Assembly (NCBI GenBank): GCA_002350705.1
Contig: DEFH01000048.1
Span: forward strand, 65,390 to 77,772
Direction: 5' to 3'
Length of the DNA: 12,383 nucleotides
Source: Ruminococcaceae bacterium UBA2857
GTDB taxonomy: Bacteria > Bacillota > Clostridia > Oscillospirales > Acutalibacteraceae
Positions 7,483-12,383 of the stretch are shown here, one piece after another (position 1 is the first letter of the stretch; each line of letters opens with the position of its first letter). The position numbers were made by a program, and so were the translations under genes. Under the pieces are notes generated by a model, which worked only from the letters and a program-made list of their open reading frames with translations, ran no database searches and was not told where the DNA came from.

Positions 7483-7525
7483 AAGCGGAACAGTTTTTGC
7501 AAGGACTGTTCCGCTTGATTTTTTG
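7483..7525 (+). terminator. Intrinsic terminator after the ECF S component gene
   Basis: A perfect 12-bp stem (AAGCGGAACAGT, 7483-7494, with 7505-7516), a 10-base loop and a T-rich tail at 7518-7524. It begins 10 bases after the stop codon. Confidence 0.93.
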
Positions 7526-7684
7526 AGGAGGAGAATAAACTAATTATTTGACAGACGGAAAGAAATTCCCTTTGTGGAAGCGATTGCTCCGGGCGGTTCC
7601 GGAGCAGGAGACCTATTTGATAAAAAGTCAGACGATGATATCTATGTCTGCTGCACCCTGAAAAATTGCGGAAAAATACATTAG
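7526..7684 (+). pseudogene. Possible gene remnant or 36-codon small ORF in the ECF-GNAT gap
   Basis: The 7473-7845 interval has no conventional gene. It does hold a strong ribosome-site-like GGAGGAG run (7526-7533), followed by a frame open from 7544 to a TAG at 7682-7684. The only plausible start in that frame is GTG at 7574, which would give 36 residues including IAPGGSGAGDLFDKKSDD and a terminal YVCCTLKNCGKIH with three Cys. No ATG is present, and a TAA lies just after the ribosome-site-like run. It reads like the C-terminal tail of a lost protein brought next to its ribosome site by an internal deletion, but a true small ORF or chance cannot be excluded. Confidence 0.3.
7585..7606 (+). 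repeat. 8-bp-stem inverted repeat inside the remnant frame
   Basis: TGCTCCGG pairs perfectly with CCGGAGCA around a GCGGTT loop. No T tract follows, so it is not a terminator; it may reflect only the Gly/Pro codons there. Confidence 0.4.
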
Positions 7685-7750
7685 CAGGGGAATTTCACCG
7701 TTTTTTAGATATTTTTTGCAAATTGCCGTATAAAATTATGACAGAAGTTA

Positions 7751-7779
7751 TTGAAATTGTCCTCAAAATGAGTTACAAT
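7751..7779 (+). promoter_or_regulatory. Sigma-A promoter of the GNAT gene
   Basis: TTGAAA (7751-7756), a 17-base spacer and TACAAT (7774-7779): five of six matches in each hexamer. Transcription should start near 7786, leaving a 60-base leader. Confidence 0.78.
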
Positions 7780-7796
7780 AAGGTGTAAATTAGTGT

Positions 7797-7820
7797 TGCG
7801 TGCGTTGGGGGGACCACGTA
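7797..7820 (+). promoter_or_regulatory. Leader hairpin with a G6 loop before the GNAT gene
   Basis: TGCGTG (7797-7802) pairs with CACGTA (7815-7820) with one G-T wobble, and GT/AC add two inner pairs past a bulged C. The loop contains six G in a row (7807-7812). It does not include the ribosome site CGGAGGAA (7832-7839). I match it to no known riboswitch. Confidence 0.35.
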
Positions 7821-7845
7821 CCAAAGGAAAACGGAGGAACTGATT

Positions 7846-8694
7846 ATGGCACTCAAATTTGATAAGATCACCGGCAATGATGAAATTTTCAAAAATCCGG
7901 AATATATGGCGGATTCCATTATCTTTAACTCGATAGAGTCTGCAAGAAATGATGAAAACTATGAAATTTATTCCGACCACAAAAATGTGATCATCTCAAC
8001 GTCCAAAACAGGAAACAGAGTCTGGATATGGACATCATCCGCTATCAAGAACGATACGGCAAAACTTATTGATATTTGCCGTTTTCTCAGAGACTGCAAC
8101 ATTCCCAAAGTGGAAATCTATGTGAAACAGGATGTTTCCGGCAATCTTTCCGACCTGTATGCCCTGACATCGCTGGATTTGGACTATGTGGTAAAAGATG
8201 AGTTTTCTCTTGCGGTGTTTACCCAGAAAAGCAAAGAACCTGCTGTGATGCCGGAGCTGTCCTCTGACGAGAAAATCGAAAAAATCGACAGGAACAATCC
8301 CGCTCATGTCAGAATGGTAAAGGAGTTCTATGAACAGTGCAGAACCGAATTCAGATGGAATGAAAAGTTTGACCGCAAGGTTGAGGAATATCTGAACATG
8401 GAGCTGTATGCTTTGGTGAAATCACAGAAAATTGTCGCTGTTGCGGCAATCGGCAGTCAGACAGAGGACTATATGAGAATTAAATCGGTGGCTGTACTCA
8501 AACCGGAACGCAGCAAAGGTTTCGGTACAAAAATGTGTACATTTGTTTCCAACGCCATCAAGGAAAAAGGGTTTACGCCTATCCTCTACTCTCATGTAGG
8601 CAATGCTCCGGCAATGGCTTTGTGGAGCAAGACAGGCTTCAGGCTCAATGACAAGCTCTACCTTCTGAAAATAGAAGATAGCAACGAATCATAA
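7846..8694 (+). CDS. GNAT-family N-acetyltransferase, probably two tandem GNAT-like halves
   Basis: The C-terminal half (about 148-275) is a GNAT domain, which transfers an acetyl group from acetyl-CoA to an amine. Motif A is SVAVLKPERSKGFGTKM (214-230), with the pyrophosphate-binding R222-S-K-G-F-G227; motif B follows with Asn253, Ala/Pro and a GF pair (SKTGF, 261-265). The N-terminal half (about 1-128) has a comparable strand/helix rhythm (YEIYSDHKNVIIST, RVWIWTS, KVEIYVKQD) but no acetyl-CoA loop; it looks like a degenerate GNAT half, as in several two-domain acetyltransferases. The substrate cannot be inferred. It is monocistronic: own promoter, CGGAGGAA 6 bases before the ATG, and own terminator. 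Confidence 0.88.
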   Translation: MALKFDKITGNDEIFKNPEYMADSIIFNSIESARNDENYEIYSDHKNVIISTSKTGNRVWIWTSSAIKNDTAKLIDICRFLRDCNIPKVEIYVKQDVSGNLSDLYALTSLDLDYVVKDEFSLAVFTQKSKEPAVMPELSSDEKIEKIDRNNPAHVRMVKEFYEQCRTEFRWNEKFDRKVEEYLNMELYALVKSQKIVAVAAIGSQTEDYMRIKSVAVLKPERSKGFGTKMCTFVSNAIKEKGFTPILYSHVGNAPAMALWSKTGFRLNDKLYLLKIEDSNES

Positions 8695-8705
8695 CAATAT
8701 TTCAG

Positions 8706-8743
8706 TGACGGATATATTTTAATCATATATCCGTCATTTTTTT
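8706..8743 (+). terminator. Intrinsic terminator after the GNAT gene
   Basis: A perfect 12-bp stem (TGACGGATATAT, 8706-8717, with 8725-8736), a 7-base loop and seven T residues (8737-8743). It begins 11 bases after the stop codon. Confidence 0.93.
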
Positions 8744-8761
8744 GTCCAAATCTTCCGGAAA

Positions 8762-8794
8762 GTAGCACATTGGTAGCACTTGATGTTTTATAAT
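8762..8794 (+). promoter_or_regulatory. -35-less promoter with two GTAGCAC direct repeats
   Basis: A perfect TATAAT (8789-8794) has no -35 hexamer at 16-18 bases (CACATT or worse) and no extended -10 TG. Where the -35 should be, the heptamer GTAGCAC occurs twice (8762-8768 and 8773-8779), 11 bp start to start, so both copies face the same side of the helix. This layout fits a promoter that needs an activator, or one blocked by a regulator bound over the -35 region. Confidence 0.6.
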
Positions 8795-8838
8795 AAAAGT
8801 GTAAAATTTTGGTAATTATTGTTTAGGGAAGTAGATGT

Positions 8839-9507
8839 ATGAGAAAACAACCAACAAATTGTGATACGGAACATCTCGGAAAAGAGGCTTACTGTCAGAA
8901 AAACGGATTCTTTTTTGAAGAATGTGAATCCGGAATGAAAAAAGTCAGCGTGTCAGTGCATAATTCTGTTACAACACGGAAAGTTGAAACAATGACGGAC
9001 TGTGAAAAAACGGCTTTGGGGAGTGCGTATGTCTCCGTCAGACCGGACAGTGATTCCTGTATTTGTGATATGAATGAAAATTTTTCAAATTTGCTGAAAG
9101 AGAAAAAAATTTTTCTCGGTGCATTGACGGCTTCCGCTTCGTTTTGTCGAGCAATCATCACCACGTTGTCGTGTTCCCAGACATTTTCCTGCCAGTCGGG
9201 ACAAATGCTTTATGAATATCATCTGACAGCGGTTCCCGTGATGAAAAACGGTGCTGTCATGTCGGTGTCAGTATTTCTGGAGCCTGTTGGAAGCAGGAAT
9301 ATTGACTCTGCCTTTGAAACACTTACGGACAGGGAAAAAGAACTGGTTCGTCTGACAGCCGGCGGCTATCCCAACAAATATATTGCCTACTGTATGCACA
9401 TCAAAGAGGGAACTGTCAAAAAAAGTCTGCACAACTGCTATCAAAAATTGTCGGTCAGCTCCCGTGCGGAAATCATCCGGATGTTCTGTCACGACGAACA
9501 AAAGTGA
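8839..9507 (+). CDS. LuxR-type transcription regulator with PAS-like N-terminal region, cysteine-rich
   Basis: Residues 161-216 are a LuxR/GerE-type helix-turn-helix: LTDREKELVRLTAGGYPNKYIA, then IKEGTVKKSLHNCYQKLSVSSRAEII, matching the family pattern at nearly every conserved position. Residues ~62-150 have the order of a PAS-like sensor fold (ICDMNENFSNLL, then MLYEYHLTAVPVMKNGAVMSVSVFLEPV), but this is judged by eye. There is no receiver domain. The protein has about 12 Cys in 222 residues (8, 19, 29, 55, 74, 76, 103, 112, 118, 185, 200, 217), unusual for a cytoplasmic regulator and suggestive of metal or redox sensing. The recognition helix itself carries Cys200. AGGGAAG lies 7 bases before the ATG at 8839. 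It is followed at 88 bp by another regulator gene with its own promoter. Confidence 0.85.
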   Translation: MRKQPTNCDTEHLGKEAYCQKNGFFFEECESGMKKVSVSVHNSVTTRKVETMTDCEKTALGSAYVSVRPDSDSCICDMNENFSNLLKEKKIFLGALTASASFCRAIITTLSCSQTFSCQSGQMLYEYHLTAVPVMKNGAVMSVSVFLEPVGSRNIDSAFETLTDREKELVRLTAGGYPNKYIAYCMHIKEGTVKKSLHNCYQKLSVSSRAEIIRMFCHDEQK

Positions 9508-9522
9508 TTTTGTGTCATAAAT

Positions 9523-9538
9523 CAATTTGACAATTTGA
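9523..9538 (+). repeat. Tandem CAATTTGA octamer over the -35 of the SARP-like gene
   Basis: CAATTTGA occurs twice head to tail (9523-9530 and 9531-9538). The junction forms the TTGACA of the promoter, so a protein bound to the repeat would cover the -35. Confidence 0.5.
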
Positions 9539-9555
9539 AACAGATATTATATAAT
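9527..9555 (+). promoter_or_regulatory. Fully consensus sigma-A promoter of the SARP-like gene
   Basis: TTGACA (9527-9532), exactly 17 bases, then TATAAT (9550-9555): twelve of twelve consensus positions. Transcription should start near 9562, about 34 bases before the ATG. Confidence 0.88.
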
Positions 9556-9595
9556 CACATCTGAAGTTTGATGAAGTCATATCCGGAGGGTGAAT

Positions 9596-10249
9596 ATGGA
9601 CTTGCTAATATGTGATGCCGATACAAATGAAAATGTCGTTTATCTCAGAGATTTTAAGCCGGATTGCTATGAAAATAAGATTTGCGGTCTTTTGGAACAA
9701 GCCCAACAGAACAGTGAACTCCGGCATGGAAGATGGATCTGTATCATTGGCGAAAATCTTTCTCAGTACGATTTCATTCCCGTGAAGTCGGATTCCGAGG
9801 TCATACAGGTGCGTACATTCGGACGCTTTGAGGTGTTTGCCGGAAGCCATGCGATCGATTTCCACAGTGCCAAGGCAAAAGAACTGTTTGCTCTCTGCAT
9901 TGACCATGCAGGCGGCAGTGTCAGTATTGCCGAAGCCGTTGACAAACTGTGGGGCAACAGACCGTTTGATGAAAAAGTCAAAAAGCTATACCGCAAAGCC
10001 GTCATGACTATCAATAAAACCTTTGAAATGCACGGAATCCGCAATGTCTTTCTCACGTCAAGAGGAAGCTGTCGTGTTAATACCGAGACGATAAAATGTG
10101 ATTATTTTTTATTTTTAAAGAGACTGGATGACGGTTGGGCAACGTTTAGCGGAGAGTATATGACAGAATATGACTGGGCGGAAGAAACGCTCGCTCGTCT
10201 GACAAGAATGGCTTACGGAGATTTTGGAAATTTATCCGAAAAGTATTGA
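9596..10249 (+). CDS. SARP-like transcription regulator lacking a full receiver domain
   Basis: The start is taken at ATG 9596, because GGAGGG (9585-9590) is then 5 bases upstream; the in-frame GTG at 9590 would overlap that site. The 217-residue product has a winged-helix DNA-binding domain of the SARP/OmpR type at about 70-162 (VRTFGRFEVFAGSHAIDFHS, then KAKELFALCIDHAGGSVS, KLWGN and a terminal hairpin LTSRGSCRV). The tail (about 165-208) carries FSGEYMTEYDWAEETLARL, which resembles the GEYMSQYSWAE segment I know from COG3947 response regulators. Those usually have a ~120-residue receiver first; here only about 65 residues precede the DNA-binding domain. They begin like a receiver strand (LLICDADTNEN) but cannot hold the full fold. 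The protein may therefore act without phosphorylation or be controlled by a partner such as its upstream neighbour. The metG promoter overlaps its stop codon. Confidence 0.82.
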   Translation: MDLLICDADTNENVVYLRDFKPDCYENKICGLLEQAQQNSELRHGRWICIIGENLSQYDFIPVKSDSEVIQVRTFGRFEVFAGSHAIDFHSAKAKELFALCIDHAGGSVSIAEAVDKLWGNRPFDEKVKKLYRKAVMTINKTFEMHGIRNVFLTSRGSCRVNTETIKCDYFLFLKRLDDGWATFSGEYMTEYDWAEETLARLTRMAYGDFGNLSEKY

Positions 10250-10272
10250 TAAAAATCGGGATTTGTTATAAA
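10246..10272 (+). promoter_or_regulatory. Extended -10 promoter of metG
   Basis: TGTTATAAA (10264-10272) is an extended -10. TTGATA at 10246-10251 is a good -35, but with only 15 bases of spacing, and overlaps the stop codon of the upstream gene. Confidence 0.55.
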
Positions 10273-10289
10273 ATTGATGTATTATCAAT
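10273..10289 (+). repeat. Inverted repeat between the metG -10 and ribosome site
   Basis: ATTGAT, a 5-base GTATT, then ATCAAT. It sits at about +1 relative to the promoter, where an operator would act, but short AT-rich arms are weak evidence. Confidence 0.35.
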
Positions 10290-10307
10290 ATAAACGGAGG
10301 AATGTAT

Positions 10308-12242
10308 ATGCAAAAGCATAACGGTGAAAAATACTATATCACAACACCGATTTACTATCCGTCAGGCAATCCGCATATCGGACACTGCTACACGACAACC
10401 GCCTGCGACTCTATCGCCAGATACAGACGTATGCAGGGCTATGACGTGATGTTTCTGACAGGCACAGACGAACACGGTCTGAAAATTGAACAGAAAGCCG
10501 CTGAAAAGGGTGTATCTCCTAAACAGTACGTTGATGAAATCGTGGAGATTTTTAAAAAGCTCTGGAGTTATATGAACATCAGCTACGACAGATATATCCG
10601 TACCACAGATGACTATCATGTGACAGCCGTACAGAAAATTTTTAAAGATCTCTATGATAAAGGCTATATCTATAAGGGTGAATACAAAGGAAAATATTGT
10701 ACTCCCTGCGAAAGTTTCTGGACAGATTCACAGCTTGTTGACGGCAAATGTCCCGACTGCGGCAGACCTGTTGCCGAGGCAAAAGAGGAAGCCTATTTCT
10801 TTAAAATGTCTCCGTTTGCCGACAGGATTGAAAAGCTCCTGACAGAGACGGATTATCTCCAGCCCAAAACCCGTGCGTTAGAGTTGGTCAATAACTTCAT
10901 TAAACCCGGACTGGAAGATTTGTGTGTCTCCAGAACAAGCTTCAAATGGGGTATTCCTGTTACATTTGACACGAATCATGTTGTGTATGTATGGATAGAC
11001 GCTCTTTCCAACTATATCACGGCATTGGGCTATGACAATGACAGATATACTGACTATGACAAATTCTGGCCTGCCGATGTCCACATGGTCGCAAAAGATA
11101 TTATGCGTTTCCATGCGATTATCTGGCCTGCTATGCTGATGGCACTTGATTTGCCTTTGCCGAAACATCTGGCAGTACATGGATGGATCACTTTCAACGG
11201 TCAGAAGATGAGCAAGTCTCTCGGAAATATTGTCGATCCGTTTATTCTGGGCGAACGCTACGGAGCGGATGCCATCCGTTATCATATCATGCGTGAGATG
11301 GCTCTCGGTGCGGACAGCTCTTTCTCCAATGAGATCATGATCAACCGCATTAACACCGACCTTGCCAACGGTTTAGGAAACCTTGTTTCCCGAACCGTTG
11401 CCATGGTGGAAAAATATTTTGGCGGCACTCTGCCCGAAGTGCAGGAAAGCGGTGAATTTGATGATGATTTGATCGCACAGGCTACCGCACTGGTTGACAC
11501 AGTGGACGGCTTTATTGACAAGACACAGTTGAATAATGCTCTTGCCGAAATCTTCAAAGTCGTTTCCCGTGCCAATAAATATATTGATGAAACAGCTCCT
11601 TGGATTCTTGCGAAAGATGAATCAAAAAAATCCCGTTTGGCGTGTGTACTTTACAATCTTTTGGAAACAATAAGAATTGTATCGACACTTCTTTCCGCTT
11701 TCATGCCGACCACTATGCCGACTGTATGGGAGCAGATTGGTGCCGGTTCGGATGATGTCACCTATGAAAGTACTGCAACATTTGGTATACTTCCGAAAAC
11801 CGTTACCGTTCACAAGGGGGATATCATATTCCCCCGTATCGACGTGGACAAGGAAATTGACGAACTTAACAAGCTTATCGGCTCTCAGAAAAAAGAAGAA
11901 GAAAAAAAGCCCCAAAATGTCGCACTTATCGGAATTGATGATTTTGCAAAGGTAGAGTTGAGGGTTGCGGAAGTTACAGCCTGTGAACCTGTCAAAAAGG
12001 CGAAAAAACTCCTCAAACTCACTCTGAATGACGGTGACGGCACAAGAACCGTTGCCAGCGGTATTGCAAAATACTACAAGCCCGAAGAACTTGTCGGCAG
12101 ACATATCATTCTTGTGGCAAACTTAAAGCCGGCAGTGCTTTGCGGTGTGGAAAGTCAGGGGATGATTCTTGCCGCGGAAGACGGAGATGACGTAAAAGTT
12201 ATATTTGTTGACGATATTTCTGCGGGCAGCAAGATAAGATGA
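10308..12242 (+). CDS. metG: Methionyl-tRNA synthetase
   Basis: This enzyme attaches methionine to tRNA-Met, with ATP, for both initiation and elongation. The start is taken at ATG 10308: GGAGG (10296-10300) is 7 bases upstream, whereas the in-frame ATG at 10302 is only one base from it. The 644-residue protein shows class I motifs HIGH (23-26) and KMSKS (300-304), the zinc knuckle with Cys131, 134, 148 and 151, and the VWIDALSNY methionine-pocket region (about 228-236). After the helical anticodon-binding domain and a Lys/Glu linker (about 520-538) comes a C-terminal tRNA-binding OB-fold (about 542-644) beginning IDDFAKVELRVAEV, as in the dimeric B. subtilis-type enzyme. The leader is under 40 bases, so there is no T-box. 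A gap gene follows. Confidence 0.98.
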   Translation: MQKHNGEKYYITTPIYYPSGNPHIGHCYTTTACDSIARYRRMQGYDVMFLTGTDEHGLKIEQKAAEKGVSPKQYVDEIVEIFKKLWSYMNISYDRYIRTTDDYHVTAVQKIFKDLYDKGYIYKGEYKGKYCTPCESFWTDSQLVDGKCPDCGRPVAEAKEEAYFFKMSPFADRIEKLLTETDYLQPKTRALELVNNFIKPGLEDLCVSRTSFKWGIPVTFDTNHVVYVWIDALSNYITALGYDNDRYTDYDKFWPADVHMVAKDIMRFHAIIWPAMLMALDLPLPKHLAVHGWITFNGQKMSKSLGNIVDPFILGERYGADAIRYHIMREMALGADSSFSNEIMINRINTDLANGLGNLVSRTVAMVEKYFGGTLPEVQESGEFDDDLIAQATALVDTVDGFIDKTQLNNALAEIFKVVSRANKYIDETAPWILAKDESKKSRLACVLYNLLETIRIVSTLLSAFMPTTMPTVWEQIGAGSDDVTYESTATFGILPKTVTVHKGDIIFPRIDVDKEIDELNKLIGSQKKEEEKKPQNVALIGIDDFAKVELRVAEVTACEPVKKAKKLLKLTLNDGDGTRTVASGIAKYYKPEELVGRHIILVANLKPAVLCGVESQGMILAAEDGDDVKVIFVDDISAGSKIR

Positions 12243-12282
12243 AAAAATTTGAAATTTTTTTGTTAAAATTTGCATAAATGCC

Positions 12283-12311
12283 TTGTAATTTATTCCAAAA
12301 TATATTAAAAT
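12283..12311 (+). promoter_or_regulatory. Probable promoter of gap
   Basis: TTGTAA (12283-12288), 17 bases, TAAAAT (12306-12311). The 12243-12345 gap is almost all A/T, so other -10-like boxes (for example TATAAA at 12319-12324) are possible. Confidence 0.5.
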
Positions 12312-12345
12312 ATATGTATTATAAAATATTTAGGAGGTAATCCCC

Positions 12346-12383
12346 ATGTCAGTAAAAGTTGCTATTAATGGTTTTGGCCGTAT
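12346..12383 (+). CDS. gap: Glyceraldehyde-3-phosphate dehydrogenase, N-terminal fragment
   Basis: Only 12 codons are inside the window, MSVKVAINGFGR, which is the well-conserved NAD-binding start of glycolytic GAPDH. The enzyme oxidises glyceraldehyde-3-phosphate to 1,3-bisphosphoglycerate with NAD and phosphate. A very strong AGGAGGTAA lies about 7 bases before the ATG, as expected for a highly expressed glycolytic gene. The rest is beyond the right edge. Confidence 0.9.
   Translation, partial: MSVKVAINGFGR

Noticed and set aside
7585..7606. GC-rich hairpin as a second terminator
   Set aside because: No T tract follows; it lies in a protein-like frame.
9590..9592. GTG as the start of the SARP-like gene
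   Set aside because: It overlaps the GGAGGG ribosome site; ATG at 9596 has proper spacing.
10302..10304. ATG at 10302 as the metG start
   Set aside because: Only one base separates it from GGAGG; ATG at 10308 has 7 bases.
12242..12261. A/T palindrome after metG as an intrinsic terminator
   Set aside because: The two arms (AAAAAATTT and AAATTTTTT) have no G or C and only a single-base loop, so an RNA hairpin would be weak. I do not call it.

Overview
The window looks like the chromosome of a low-to-mid GC Gram-positive anaerobe of the class Clostridia, most likely an Oscillospiraceae / Ruminococcus-type bacterium. The reasons are strong AGGAGG ribosome binding sites before almost every gene, near-consensus sigma-A promoters, a lipoprotein with a Gram-positive style Ser/Thr/Glu tether, a long SecA with the insertion typical of Clostridia, and a SARP-type regulator of the COG3947 kind that is common in that class. 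The genus is an inference; no rRNA or other decisive marker is present.

Layout. 1-1011 (minus, running off the left edge): a zinc-ribbon protein with a long, low-complexity Pro/Lys-rich tail carrying repeated short motifs. 1012-1208: a divergent promoter region with two well-formed sigma-A promoters and two perfect palindromes. 1209-2831: an unrecognised protein with two CxxC pairs, followed at 63 bp by a lipoprotein. 2832-6008: secA, the preprotein translocase motor, with its own extended -10 promoter. 6086-6652: a small charged, helical protein of unknown role ending in two 18-residue repeats. 6795-7472: a membrane protein that is the S component of an ECF vitamin transporter, closed by a strong intrinsic terminator. 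7473-7845: a gene-poor stretch with a probable decayed or very small reading frame, then a promoter and a hairpin leader. 7846-8694: a GNAT acetyltransferase with its own terminator. 8839-9507 and 9596-10249: two adjacent transcription regulators, one PAS-like plus LuxR-type HTH and unusually rich in cysteine, one SARP-like with a shortened N-terminal region where a receiver domain would normally sit. 10308-12242: metG, methionyl-tRNA synthetase. 12346-end: the first codons of gap (glyceraldehyde-3-phosphate dehydrogenase).

How the genes fit together. secA, metG and gap are housekeeping genes, each with its own promoter; they do not form one pathway. The accessory content lies between them. 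The most notable part is the pair of orphan regulators at 8839-10249, neither with a sensor kinase beside it. The first has a promoter with no -35 hexamer but with two GTAGCAC repeats 11 bp apart; the second has a fully consensus promoter overlapped by a tandem CAATTTGA repeat. The second notable part is the divergent pair of putative zinc proteins at the left. I found no CRISPR array, insertion sequence, rRNA or tRNA, and no clear complete defence system.
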